The position numbers and the translations under genes are program-made. A stretch of DNA of 64,000 bases from Periglandula ipomoeae IasaF13 (taxonomy: Eukaryota > Ascomycota > Sordariomycetes > Hypocreales > Clavicipitaceae), in NCBI GenBank assembly GCA_000222875.2, contig AFRD01000025.1, positions 84,710 to 148,709 of the forward strand, written 5' to 3'. The first letter of the stretch is position 1, and every line of letters starts with the position of its first letter. Of this stretch, positions 45,660-57,033 are shown piece by piece. The notes below the pieces were generated by a model. It saw nothing but the letters and a program-made list of their open reading frames with translations. It made no database searches and was not told where the DNA came from.

Positions 45660-45830
45660 AAAAATCAACAGATTTGTGGTGTGGTCATGAAATTAGTGCA
45701 GCTATGTCAGAAGTGTCTTCTAAATAGGTTATATAATAAAAGAATCTACTACAAATATATAAATATATAAAAATGCTTACTTAAGATAGGAAATAGTATT
45801 CGCGAATAAGCATTGGCCAGGTACTCGGTA
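45660..45830. repeat. AT-rich patch with short inverted repeat
   Basis: AT-rich run at about 45720-45790 ended by AATGCTTAC and GAATAAGCATT (8-bp inverted match TAAGCATT). The following TTGGCCAGGT is shared with the inverted-repeat element at the right end of the window, so it may be a related remnant. Confidence 0.35.
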
Positions 45831-46017
45831 TGAGAGGCTTTGGTTGAGCAGGATGCATGTGACCCCGGTACAAGCTCCTGCCCGTATTTCACTTGTCTTC
45901 AGCCGTTAGCTCTTGCCTAAGTTAGCGGGAACTGCATGGGGTATTCGCTCTGATTTATAGCAACGCGAGACTCTAGCTTCTTCCAAACATTCCCCGACGA
46001 CGACGACAACGACGACA

Positions 46018-46487
46018 ATGATGACAATCCCGGCGGCGTCAAAGTCGGATTGGGAAGAGTTTTTCAAATATGCAGTGTCCGTCGTTGGTTTTTTCCTCTC
46101 GCTGGCCACCGCTTGGTTCGCCTAGCGGGTGAACGAACGAGCTGATGAAAAGCGCGGTGAGTGAAACGCTCTGTCTTATTTAGAAAATATAGTAGACTAA
46201 CAAGAGATAGAGGAGGAGAAAGAGAAGCACCGTATGTATAACTTTGATGTCTTTTTTTATTATAATGAGTGTCGCTAACTTGTCTAGGGGCGGACATGGA
46301 GGACCGCCAAATGCGGTTAAACGAGCCAAGCGAGCTGAACAGGCTCCGAGCGGAGGTGAACAACCTCCAGAAGAGGATCAAGGAGCTGGAGGCCGAAGTC
46401 TCGGCCAAGGATTTTAAAATAAAGATCCTCGAGAGACACACGTCGACGCCACGGCCTCGACAGTCGGCCGGGCTCCCCAGACTGTGA
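46018..46487 (+). CDS. Membrane-anchored coiled-coil protein, paralogue 1, in-frame TAG
   Basis: Exons 46018-46156, 46205-46231 and 46288-46487 join in phase. After a short polar start the protein has one membrane helix (VSVVGFFLSLATAWFA). It then meets TAG at 46123-46125 (codon 36) and continues in frame with RVNERADEKR into a charged coiled coil (IEEEKEKHRADMEDRQ, then heptad-like LNRLRAEVNNLQKRIKEL) and a Pro/Arg-rich end. The downstream paralogue has the same plan and the same TAG position. Alternatives: the TAG closes a short membrane peptide and a soluble coiled coil starts at the conserved MEDRQ; or CCTAG is a 3' splice site of an unseen intron. No family known to me. Confidence 0.55.
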
Positions 46488-46517
46488 CCTGCCCCAGGCT
46501 GGCCCGTTCCACGAAGG

Positions 46518-46592
46518 ATGGGAATAGCAGAGAAGGAGGGCACTTTAGTAACAAATGAGGGTAATGAGAAGGGCTTGGTATCGCATGTCTAG
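46518..46592 (+). pseudogene. Fragment of the VPLSAE small gene tail
   Basis: 25 codons align in frame with the last 25 codons of the gene at 41899-42099 (KEG, NEG, KGL words kept, both end in TAG), and the match runs on into the 3' flank to about 46640. Confidence 0.5.
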
Positions 46593-46935
46593 GATTTAGG
46601 AATGGAGGTATGATGGGAAATTGGAATAGAGGTTCTTGAACTGTGGGATGAGATTGTGGTGTGGAATCGCTTTATGCCCTACCATAAACCATGTACATAA
46701 TAGAAAAGCAAAGTGAAGAAATCAAAAATTACGCCCCCAATAGCCCTGAAGGATAATTAAGCATATTTAGTCTGCCGCTGGACCGTGCGCCTTTGCCAGG
46801 TGGACGGACGGTTGGGAACAGCTGCCTGCTGGTGCCAGCCGGCGGCGGAAATTGGCATACACTTTGACTCTGGAGCATTGAGTGAATAGCTTCGTTTGAC
46901 CAGGAACAACAGCAACAGCAACAGCAACAGCATCA

Positions 46936-47280
46936 ATGTCGTCCAAGGTATTGGACGACGTATTGGCCGTATGGAGCCTCATCGTGTCGGTGGCGTGTGT
47001 CGTCTTGGCCTAGAGGGCCATTTCACGGGCCATCGAAAGGCGAAGTAAGTAAAACATTGATACAATGTCCATGTTTGCCATCTCTAACCTACGTTCCACG
47101 TCGCTCACTCTGATACCGGCAGACATGGAAGACCGCCAAAGGCGGATAGCGGATCTGGAGAACGAACGCGACCGGCTGCGTGCAGACTTGGCGGATCTGG
47201 ATCTCATGAACCAACTCCTTTTGGCCAGGCGCATGATCCAAAACCTTTTGGACGAGGCCGAGCTACGTCGTCGGACCTAA
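46936..47280 (+). CDS. Membrane-anchored coiled-coil protein, paralogue 2, in-frame TAG
   Basis: Exons 46936-47044 and 47123-47280 join in phase through a 78-bp intron (GTAAGT donor, GGCAG acceptor). A short start (MSSKVLDDVL) leads to one membrane helix (WSLIVSVACVVLA), TAG at 47011-47013 (codon 26), then RAISRAIERR and, at the exon start, NMEDRQRRIADLENERDRL, a strong coiled coil to the TAA. It shares with paralogue 1 the order helix, Ala, TAG, Arg, basic stretch, intron, MEDRQ, coiled coil, though overall identity is low. Not recognised. The alternative readings of the TAG given for paralogue 1 apply here too; removing it by splicing would need donor AAG/GTATTG at 46948. Confidence 0.55.
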
Positions 47281-48640
47281 TGGGACACCTACTGTGTTGA
47301 ATAGACAGACAAATCACATTAAAACAACACCCGTGGATGCCAACCCACGTTAACAACGGCGTTAGTCGATCCGCTGGAAGAGTTGAACGACATCACCCAG
47401 CCTGGGGCAGGTCACAGTCCCAGGCTGGCCCGGTCCACGGGTCTGTAGGTCAGGCGCCTCATCATATTTGCGCACCTTGTCCGGGTCTAGTAGCCACAAC
47501 AAAATTTGGCGAAGCAAAAGCAGCCCCTTTACCGAGCTTGTCTGGGCAGCAGCCGGTATAAAACGATGTCAGCTCAACACCGTCTTCCTCCTCAACCACC
47601 AATGGCGAATTCCAAAGTCAAGCCAAAGCGGTATCATCTTGTTCTCGAACCTAAACCCATGGTTATCGACCACCCCATTATCGAAACCACGGCCAAAGAG
47701 ACAACCAACTCCTACCATTTTCTCATCTCCCCGAATTTCAACTCTCATCGCCTCGACGATCCATTTCACCTCCCCGAATCTCCCCGAATCTCCGCAAATA
47801 TCCGCAAATCTCAACTCACCTCCTCGACTTGCGTTGTCTCGTCGCACTCGAATTCTTCGTCCTCTCGATGTGATGGGCGTCAGCCTCCTTAGGTACACAA
47901 CAGCTTTTGAGCTTTATCACTATTGGCTCGGTTACTAATTTCTTGCGCTGCTTGCTTCAGCTTTGCTCGATTACTATATTCCTCGCCGCTACTTTCAGAT
48001 TTGCATCGGCGCCTGTGCCAATTCGGTTGGCATATGCATCACCCTGACAAAGGCCAGTCTACCGCATTGTACAACTCTAAACGCAATCGTTTTCCGTGCA
48101 CTTAAGAATCCACTGTTTCCTCCGCCCAGGAAAAAGACTGTCTCCCAGTTACATGCTACACCTCCCAGTTTGTGGAACACGACAACGCCCAGCAACAAAG
48201 CTGGAATTACACCCCGAGTAATCAACCACATCCAAAGCCTCACACACAAGACCTGAGTTCCTAAACTCCCCGGGCACATAACCCTTGTATTAACGAAACC
48301 TTGGCCTTTCCAAATACCCCATTTGCTATGTTGGCAGAGATACCTTATTTCCTGAGACATATACTTTTTTTCGACTTGTTGACTTGCGACGTCTCTATTT
48401 ATTCGAGCTCCAGATTTCGACGTCGCGGGACTAATGCGCCGTCAGTTCCTGTTCTGAGAGCACGGCCACGCATTGCTACGACGTCGTCTTCGGATCCATC
48501 GCCTGGCGTTACTGGTTCAGCCACCGCTACGAAGCGCCGCTTGAACTGGAAACAATGTTTTGCGGACAAGATCTCTAGGGTGGCCCGTAGAGCAATTTAC
48601 TAGGTAGGGCGTCGAGACATCTATCTCAACCGCTGCCCTA
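47281..48640. other. Region with orphan ORFs, no firm gene
   Basis: A word AGCCTGGGGCAGGTCAC at about 47399 is the reverse complement of one after paralogue 1 (about 46489), followed in both by CCAGGCTGGCCCG. ORF 47567-47892 (MSAQHRLPPQPPM, 108 aa) and ORFs near 47963-48256 and 48301-48603 show no domains and no convincing splice linkage. Confidence 0.35.
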
Positions 48641-49880
48641 CTAACAGTTTGCCGCTAGAGTCTTTCTGAACCCCTGATCCGATTCATCAAAGCTATGTTT
48701 TGACTGGCGCATGGTGCTCAAATATTCAGGAACGGCGCGCAACAGGATCAGTCGCATTGTAGGAAGACAGATGCATATTACCCCAGTATTTACCTCAATT
48801 GTAGACCAATATGCCGTTTGCCACTGATCCCAGGTTGGGTTACTCGAGTTCGCAAACGTGATGAGCGCCTGCAAACGTAGGATTGACACAACGGTAATGC
48901 TGGAAGACATGTCAACAATGGATGTCAGTGCTTCAGCTCTGTATGACGATACTAACAATGTACCAGTTGAAAACATAATGCCAACGCCTAATTTCTTTTG
49001 CCACGAAAGCTGTAGCTTCCGCATCTGGCTCAAGGGGACTCCAATTACCCACAAGTCTGTAATAATACTAATCACAGCATTGGACCATGCCAGAGCATTA
49101 TTGCTCAAGCATTTCCCACTTGATGGCGTCTCATCGTACTGCTTCCACGTATGTGACACAGGTGTGCATTGAAACGTCGCCAAGATAACAAATAGCAGCC
49201 CAACGAGGACATTGAAGGCAGCTGTAATCCAGAGCAGGCGACGAATAGACTGACTGGGGAAGATCCGTAGGTAGAAGAGACAGAGACTAAGCTTGATGAG
49301 GGATACTTCGGCGAAGTAAATAATCTCCATGATGTAGAAAACCGCCGCAAACGAGGGAATAAAACTCGGCGGTATCGCCCATACGTCTTTCCCAAGCCCA
49401 TACACCACCATGCCTCGGGCGTTGAGAACAGTGCTAGCAATCCGGGTGGGTATCATGCCAGCAACGACCCAGTCGTCCCAACCGAGGGATAAATTTGTAC
49501 TGAAAAACTGCTTGAAGATGACGCGGGTAGTAATGAAAAGAATAGAGATGCAGCCGAGAGCAGTTGCTACATTATTGTATAGATCGGACCTATCTCGAAT
49601 TGGTGCTTGGCAGGCCATTGAGGTAATATTCTTAGTAGCTGGTAGGAAAAAAAAACCGCGTCAGATAGAGAAACAGTGCAACTTGGAAGATCCAGATATA
49701 TCTTACAAAGTGTATCCCAGAATGGACATGATGCTTGCACACAGCGGGTTGCATCCTTGTCAATACCACTACTGTTACAAATGCATTGCGAGTCTGTAGG
49801 CAGACAGTCAGAAGTTTTAATAGCGGATATAAAACAGGGCATCTGTCAGATGTGGGTAAGTTTCAAGCCATTGTATTTTA

Positions 49881-49915
<35 letters not shown>

Positions 49916-50101
49916 TTTAAAAAAGTTTAGAAAGAAATGGAAATCGGACAAAGTAGGGAGGTTTTCACGCACGGCGCAAGAGGGAAGTCGTGCAAGAACC
50001 GCCTCGGGGGGTGCCAGAGAACCTTGTTGGCGAACAACCGCGCCGGAGCACTGAGTAAGCCCCGAGGCCAGAGTTAAGGCGATTCCAAGGTTCGACCTCA
50101 T
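48641..50101 (-). CDS. CFEM-domain PTH11-type G-protein-coupled receptor
   Basis: Fungal seven-helix receptor class with an extracellular CFEM Cys domain, used for surface sensing. Exon 1 (49973-50101) gives a signal peptide (MRSNLGIALTLASGLTQCSG) and ARLPSCA. Exon 2 (49707-49842) supplies PCFISAI, SDCLPTDSQCICN and CVQASC. Exon 3 (48641-49638) carries the last Cys and seven hydrophobic helices with the rhodopsin-like landmarks LGWDDWVVAG, IKLSLCLFYLRIF and CTPVSHTW. All junctions are in phase, 420 aa, eight Cys in the CFEM part. The first intron (130 bp) contains a 32-nt A run (sense strand). An alternative ATG four codons upstream (50113) is possible. Intact; may serve as sensor for the adjacent lipid genes. 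Confidence 0.85.
49883..49914. repeat. Poly-T tract (32 nt) inside receptor intron 1
   Basis: Uninterrupted T run on the plus strand, lying wholly in the first intron of the CFEM receptor. Confidence 0.9.
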
Positions 50102-51880
50102 TCTGCAGACCATGTTTGGTATGTTGTTGACAACCAGCGAGATGAGGAACGGGACCGAGCAACAAAGTTTGTTGATTTGTCGGGCCACCAGAGCTCTCTT
50201 ATAAAGCTACAGACATGATCTCCCGCGAATGGTGCATGACTAGTGGCGATCCAGTAAGATGGTGATTGAGTTCAACATCAGCGGCATGCGGTCGACTAGC
50301 TTGGATGCATGGAGCGTTAGTCCCTTGCTGATCACTTAGGCTGTCAGCGGAAGAAAAGCTGAGAGCCGCTGTCAAGCAACTGACAAGGGTTCGGATCCCA
50401 GTGTGCGCCTCTTCAGTCGGCACTTGCGAGGACACAATAACCCTTTGAATAGCGTCAAAGACTGCGTGCGTGTTATCAACTCGTCCAGCGCGACGATACC
50501 GTTGCAGAGTACGAGGCATGTCTTGCTAAGGTCTCATCCTCTCCTCATCTTTTTTCTTCACTTGGCCTGAGCCCATCCTCTTGATTGACCAAATTTTTTT
50601 TATATATATTTATATATATTATAAAACTCTACGACGAAGAAAATAAAAAAATCCAACGGCCTCTCGAATTTAGAAATTCAGGTTCTCGTCGATAATATAA
50701 ACAGCACATTATGCTTGTGCACCGTCGACCAAAGAACGAGTGAATTGACTTGGGAAAAGGGGCTGTTCATGGCTTGGGTGGCTGCGGGTCTGACCATCAC
50801 GGCACATAGCGGCGAGACACGGCTGTCAATCACTGGGTCATAGCGTGCTTAGTGCCTTGGCAGCCATTGAAGTACTGTGCTGTCTTCACTGTCACGGTAA
50901 TTTATGTGGAGGGGCACGGGAAGCAAGGCAAGTAGGGAAGAATTGCGGGGTACAGAGCGCCCGCACGTCTCGCCGGACTAGTGGCGTGTGGCGTGTGGCG
51001 CGAGTGCCCTGATCCTCTTCTGTGCTGATGGACATGAGACTTGCATCTCTTGCACAAAAGTGGCAGTCATGTTAGGAACAGAGCCTGGTCGACGTCGAGT
51101 TTTGACCCCCAAGCAAGACTTTAGAGCGTCTAGCCATATAACTCTCTCTCCCCGTTAAGTTGCAATGGTTTGTGATGCTGTGTCTGGGGTGGCGTGCCCG
51201 CGCCTTCTCCATATACCTCATGTGCTTCTCACCTTCCTCAGTCCCTGTACACTGATCCCAACATGTCAAGACTATCTTCTTATTGGGCAACCTTATTACG
51301 CGATCAGAAATACCAGACATTCTAAGAAATTCCTTTCGTAGTTATCACGGTCCCCATAGAAACATGATTCGCTCTACGCGAGACGCGGGCAAGGCTGTCG
51401 CGTCGACGCGAACTTCCCATAAGATTTTCGTAGAAGTGTGCTCGGCGCGGGGCCAAATGCGATGGTTGTTGGCCCTGCGGCAGCTGCTGTATACGATTTC
51501 TACGGATGCTTCCTTAGAATGTCATATGACGCAGACTATATCGTGCTATTGTCGCCACGATGGCCGTTGGCTTGTGTCCATTCTTTTGTTATGACATATT
51601 TTCCAAGCGAATTATTATTGCTGCAGTACCTAAGCTTCGAGAGACGCAAGCAAGTCGAAATAGATCTGAACTCACTTAGACTTGTTAATATCCTGATGGT
51701 CGTGTTTGCTTCTAATGTAGGGCACCTCTTCTTGTATCCCATAGCAAAGATGATCAAACCACGATTTGGCGCAAGGATGGCAGCAACATAAAGCAAGCTA
51801 ACAGTCTCGATGTTTCGGGAGGTGTATCTGACTGTGTATGTGGAGTATTATTTTCTGGTTTCTAGATTTCGGTGCTAACC
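50102..51880. other. Intergenic, no firm gene
   Basis: Promoter side of the receptor. The minus-strand ORF 50199-50519 and the plus-strand ORF 51438-51791 have no domain that I recognise. There is an AT-rich patch at 50595-50650. The later part may contain 5' remnants of the decayed WD40 gene. Confidence 0.35.
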
Positions 51881-52720
51881 TAAGTGACAGCTGATATCTG
51901 CAGACGGTACGCTAATTTGCTTTGGGTCCGAGGATCGCACCCTACGACTATCCAGCTTGAGCAACGAGAACGACGTCAAAGTCTTCCAAGGGTCATGCTG
52001 AGGCAGTGACTTGGTGTCGTTTCATGGCCGATTTCGCAAAAATTCTATCAGGATCGGACGATTGCTCCATTAAAGTCTAGAGTATAGATGGAGAGGAGCA
52101 AGAGTTTATCGCAACTCTTTCACCTCCCACTACTTTGAGTATTGTAGTATGAACATTGAGAGCTATTACATATGCTGCGGTAGGCCATGTCGTCAAGGTA
52201 AACCAGCCCAATAAATTGCCATTCTGCGTCCTCTTTCCCACAATATAACACGCCTCACTAGATGAGAACTTCAACATTTCCAAGCAAACATCATTGACCT
52301 CTCAGGGATGTTCAGGCTAACGATAGCTGATAATAGGTGATAGACTTGGCCGGGGGCGGAGTGCTAAGGGGATTTGGTAACCCTGCAAGTCTTATTATCA
52401 CGTTTGTGACACTCCAGCCTGATGTCGGGTTCCTCGCGTCCGGCGATACAGACGGCAATCTGAGCACATGGAATCTACAACAACGTCTTGCGCGCTATTT
52501 TCCCACTGGCTCCGATGTGCTCGATGTCGCGTTCAGTTCTAGAAAGTCTATGGTATTCGTCTGTCTTCTTCTGGTGCCATTCACACCTTCGATCTGATCA
52601 CGCAGCATCTCCGGGCAGTGCAAGCGTCTGGTTGCAGGAGCTTAGCCTTGTCAGCTGATGGGAAAGAAGTGTTTGTCGGATATGACGATGATACAATTGG
52701 AGTATGAGACTTGTAACTCT
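51880..52720 (+). pseudogene. WD40-repeat protein gene, decayed
   Basis: WD40 blades are readable in several frames. These are SADGTLICFGSEDRTLRL (from about 51897); after a frame change at about 51990, EAVTWCRF and ILSGSDDCSIKV, where the expected Trp is TAG (about 52078-52080); in a third frame FLASGDTDGNLSTWNL (about 52433); then AIHTFDLITQHLRAV and LSADGKEVFVGYDDDTIGV, where the expected Trp before Asp is TGA (52705-52707). At least two frameshifts plus two Trp-to-stop changes make it a pseudogene. The parent family (for example a NACHT-WD or regulatory WD protein) cannot be told from these blades. Confidence 0.7.
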
Positions 52721-52788
52721 ATCTGCCCCTAAGATTTGCACCATTGATGTTACTTTCCAAGGATCGTCAATCATTGAACAGCAGTTCT

Positions 52789-54456
52789 TCATTTCTGAGC
52801 GTTGGAAACGCTAGAAGCCTCCCTAAGTCGCGACAAGAATTCGGTCGCTTCTGCCGCAAACTTGCATCGCTTACGAATCCTTTCTCCGTATTTGAAGAAC
52901 AACAGGGGAAATGGTACACAAGCCAGTGTCGCAAATGCGGGAATGGAACTCGCCCACTGTACACTCAAATTCCTATACATGTAAGTCGAAAATAGCGGAA
53001 AGACTGCTCTGAACAAGGAGCGGAGCACTGTGTTGGCAGCCAGAACAGATGCAGCATATATGAGATCTAAGCGATTCAATTAGCTCACTGGCGCCAGATT
53101 CTACTGGAAGTGAAACTCACAAGCATCAACAAGGTAATTGACCAGTGGTAGAAAGACGAGTAATACTCCACTGGCAAACACGGTAGAGCCCATTAGTGGG
53201 AGAATCCAGTGAATATTCGGCGGCGCTGCCCATGCAAACCAGAACAGACCAATCGGTAGAAGGATCGAGCCGATCAAAGCCGCAGGCAGTCGTTCTTCTG
53301 GTCGCACATAGCCACCAGGAGATTTTTCTACTAGCTTGACATAGCGACGATTCTCCAGCACAATCCCGCAGAAGCCAACGAGCATACCGATAGCGATTCC
53401 CAAAAAGGCTAATCCTGAGGTCCGAACGGACCAATGGCGGACTTGTCGGAATACCACTGGATAAGCGGCCAAGGACAGGTAAATGCATCCGTAAATCACA
53501 GCCGTGTAAATCGACGCAAGAATCACAATCGGCTCCGGAATCAGAAGAACCCAGGGCCGCGATAGACTGAGCAGAATCTTCGAAGTGGCTGACTGAGGCT
53601 TTGCACCTTTATCCAGCTTTGAGATGAAGCATGCTTTGTGTTCCTTGCTAAGAGCGGCGGCGCGCCAACGAAGAAGGACTGGCGCATACGTCTCTGGGTA
53701 AATGAATGTGCTCACGGCCTATGAGGCTGCGCTGAATATGCTCGCGATACCTAGAACCCATCTCCAGTCTGCCGATGCAGTGACGAAGCCGCCAATGAGA
53801 GGACCTATGCAGAGTTAGTAAGAAAGAGAAACTGATTATGGGAAAATACGAGGATCGCACATACCTAGTGCAGGACCCAAGAAAGGTGCGACAGCAAAAA
53901 TGGCAGTAGCAAGACCCCGATCTCTAGGCAAGAACATGTCGGCCAGCACTCCTCCCACATTCGAGTAAGGTGCTGAGCCAAAAGCGCCAGCCAGAAAACG
54001 AAAGACATTCAGCGTCGCTATAGTTGGCGCACAAGTCGCGGCGACATTAAACGCAGTGGTGAAGCCATAGGCTATGAAGAAGATGATCCGTCGACCATAG
54101 AGCTCAGATAAAGGAGCCCAGATGAACGGGCCAACGGCAAAGCCTAGAACGAATAAAGAAACACCGAGTATTGTAACTTCAAGTGAGGAGCCGAACTCGG
54201 CTGAGATGTCATCCAGAACTGCTGAAATTACTGAACTGGAGAATGCGACACTGAGGGTGCAGATCGCTTGTACTCCTGTAATCAACCACTTACGCCGTAG
54301 AGAGAAAAACATGGGATCAAGAGGGTCATTTGGTGTAAATTGAATCATATGCGGCTTATCGAGAGTGCCGGCGCCGTTGAGAATCGATTCATCTTTCTCG
54401 GGTGGAAGAAGTGGCAGGTGCCATGGTCTAGCCATCCCATTCAACAGACCGAGCAT
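52789..54456 (-). pseudogene. MFS drug/H+ antiporter-type transporter, one in-frame TAG
   Basis: Exons 53865-54456, 53121-53804 and 52789-53066 join in phase to 518 codons, normal for fungal 12-helix multidrug/polyamine-type MFS exporters. Landmarks are NDPLDPMFFSLRRKW before helix 1, GVSLFVLGFAVGP, LSELYGRR (motif A), RFLAGAFGSAPYSNVGG, GPALGPLIGGF (helix 5 motif C, spanning the first junction), IYPETYAPVLLRWRAA, and a typical last exon YLIYAASVLAANTVLRS. TAG at 53719-53721, between IFSAAS and AVSTFIYPETY in the sixth helix, interrupts the frame. Homologues commonly have Trp near here, and TGG is one base away. It is divergent from the P450 gene, so the two probably share a promoter. It would export the product of the lipid gene group if functional. 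Confidence 0.8.
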
Positions 54457-55353
54457 AGTGAGTAAACCAGAATAAGCCGTTGCGTTAGAATTTGCAGAGC
54501 TTGTTTACCTCATAAGCGATTTCTGAAGCAACATTCAAGGGTGCACGATGATCACAGGCAGCCAGGGCCATACGCTGTCATGGATCCGTCATTGAAGCCG
54601 AATGATAAGTTAGTCATAAGAGCATTGAGTTGTGGAATGATTGCCATGTTTTAGCTTCGCTCGAAAGACTATATATATAAATTCGACCATTTTAAATCTT
54701 CCTATACACATACTATACACCATGTAGATCTTATGAAGGATCAGTATGCTTGAACTGGCTCCCGATGGTAGCCATCGAATCAGCTATAGAACGTGTGTCG
54801 TTTTGCGCGGTGCATTAACAACTGTCTCAGCGAATATCCTCGGGGGGATCCATAAGCATAGGATCGCATCGAATAACAATTTTCCGCTCCCATGTACACT
54901 AAGCGGCAAGGGACGCAAGTTTCTCCGCGTCACCATCTATAGTTGCGACGAACTTTTGGGACATTTCCCCGTTTTCAGTTTCAGCTTGGGTGATCTTAGA
55001 GTCGTCTGGAAAGTTTGATCCTCCTTTCGGCAAATAAGAAAACCGAATTTTGCGAATTTCGATTAGAGTAACATCGGCTTGTCATCGCCTTGACGGCTTT
55101 CACATGAAAGCGCCTAATGAGACGACATTCACTCTCAGAGGAGCGGCCCAAGCAACATATCCATAGACATATTGCACATAAAACTTGGACTAAACTCATG
55201 GAAATATGTAAAATTAATCCACGAAACGAAAGAAAACTATTGAGCGGTTTGGCTGTCGACTTTCGCAGCACATTTCAGTTTTGCCTATCCTCAATCTCCC
55301 ATTTCTGGATTCTTTCATCATCTTCTGTTTACTACGCGCGCTAAATCGCAATC
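54457..55353. promoter_or_regulatory. Shared divergent promoter, MFS / P450
   Basis: About 900 bp between the divergent transporter and P450 genes. An alternating TATATATATAAA run at about 54670-54682 lies some 215 bp upstream of the transporter ATG. Divergent arrangement suggests joint regulation. Confidence 0.45.
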
Positions 55354-57033
55354 ATGTGGCAATGGGACCACGTTCTCGCCGTTGTAATATTGCTAGCTAC
55401 CTTGAAAGTAGTCCTGAATCTTGTCGAATCTCACAGGCTAAAAAGACTCGGCTGCAAAGGCAGAAAGTTTCCCTCATTTCTTCCCGGTGGACTAGACTTC
55501 ATCTGGCGCTCGATTGTGGCAAGTCGAGAATTGAAGTACTTGGAGCTCTGGCAAGACCTTTTCTCGGTTGTCGGAGGGTGGACAGGGGAAGTGAACATCT
55601 TAGGCAACCGCATCATATTCACAGCGGACCATGAGAACATTAAAGCTCTCCTGACCGGCCAATTCTGGGACTTCGGCAAAGGGCCAAATTTGCGCTCGCA
55701 AATGCAGGCATTTCTCGGCAATAGCATTTTCAACGCGGACGGCGAAATGTGGCACGACCGCTGTCAACTGATCCGCCCGCAATTCGTGCGCGATCGCATC
55801 AGCAACTTGCACTGCTTTGACACCCATTTGGAGACATTCTTCAAAGTCGTGGCGAATGAGGGTCCTCTAAATAGTCCAGATCAGGTGATTGATTTGACAT
55901 GCACCAAGGGCAAGCAAATTGACTTACGCGACGTTCTTCTGCGCTATACACTAGATGTGATTACGGAGTTCTTGATGGGCTTTGATACAGAGTCATTAAC
56001 GTGAGTTTCTCGCCACCACCGTCCTTTGCTGGCTCTTTTCTTATCCCTCCAAGCCCATCAATTGCGAACATGACCGATGCTGACATTATATTTCCCCAGG
56101 TCAATTTCTCAAGAATTTGCAGACGCATTCAATGAGACGCAGCGGATCCAGAACATCATCATCCGGTCTGGGCCATTGCACCGCCTCGTTCCAAGAAAGA
56201 AATACTACGAAAGCATTATGACTATAGACAAATTTATCGACCAGTTCGTGCAACTTGCTCTACAGCTACCGCCTCATGAACTGAACGAAAAGACCCAGTC
56301 TGATGTAAGCTATACCTTTCTGCACGATCTAGCTCGGTTCACGCGCGATCCAAAGCTCCTGCGTGACCAAATCGTGGCGATCCTCATCGCCGGACGAGAC
56401 ACCACAGCCAGAGCGCTCACTTGGACCATATTTGAACTCGCCCGACATCCAAGCATCTACCAATCGCTGCGTGAGGAAGTCTTGAAAGATATCGGCAGTC
56501 ACAAAAAGCCGACTTGAGAAGACTTGAGAAAGATTAAGAATCTGCAAAACGTTATCAACGAAACTCTGCGTCTATATCCGTCTATTCCATTTAACATGAA
56601 GACGGCATTGGTGGATACTACATTGCCTCGTGGCGGAGGACCAGACGGGATGCAACCTCTCGCGATACGAAAGGGCACGGCCATCCGCTGGTCTGCGTTA
56701 GTCATGCAAAGACGCGCAGATCTATACCCGGAATTTATTCCTGGTACCTCAAAACCCTTCCCTGATCCAGCGGTCTTTTGCCCAGATAGATGGTCGTATT
56801 GGCAGCCTAGGCCATGGCACAATGTGCCATTTAATGGCGGGCCACGGATTTGCCTGGGTCAGCAATTTGCGCTTGCAGAGATAGCTTATTTCCTTGTACG
56901 GATGCTTCAGCGATATGATCATATTGATCTCGCGGATCCGCGCCTGAAGGTGGAGAAACCCGCGTTGCGGGCTGAGATTGTGCTGCAGCCCGGCGACAGG
57001 CTACCCGTTGTGTTTCATCAAGCAAAAGTCTAA
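55354..57033 (+). pseudogene. CYP52-like cytochrome P450, one in-frame TGA
   Basis: Membrane-anchored microsomal P450 of the clan that hydroxylates alkanes and fatty acids at the omega end. Exons 55354-56000 and 56100-57033 join in phase to 527 codons. Visible: N-terminal anchor helix (residues 5-22), I-helix oxygen site AGRDTTA, ETLR of the ExxR motif, and heme loop FNGGPRICLGQQFAL (Cys ligand), whose wording is typical of CYP52-type enzymes. A TGA at 56515-56517, between KKPT and EDLRKIKNL, breaks the frame ahead of ExxR and the heme Cys. Family members have Tyr or Trp there; only Trp (TGG) is one change away. A 10-bp tandem duplication (GACTTGAGAA twice) overlaps the stop. As written the product lacks heme binding. 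Confidence 0.82.

Noticed and set aside
46936..47013. Intron from AAG/GTATTG to CCTAG removing the membrane helix of paralogue 2
   Set aside because: Phase would fit, but paralogue 1 has no comparable donor and the helix is kept in both copies. Listed as an alternative only.
53719..53760. A 39-bp intron removing the TAG in the MFS gene
   Set aside because: Too short for a fungal intron and would delete half of a membrane helix.
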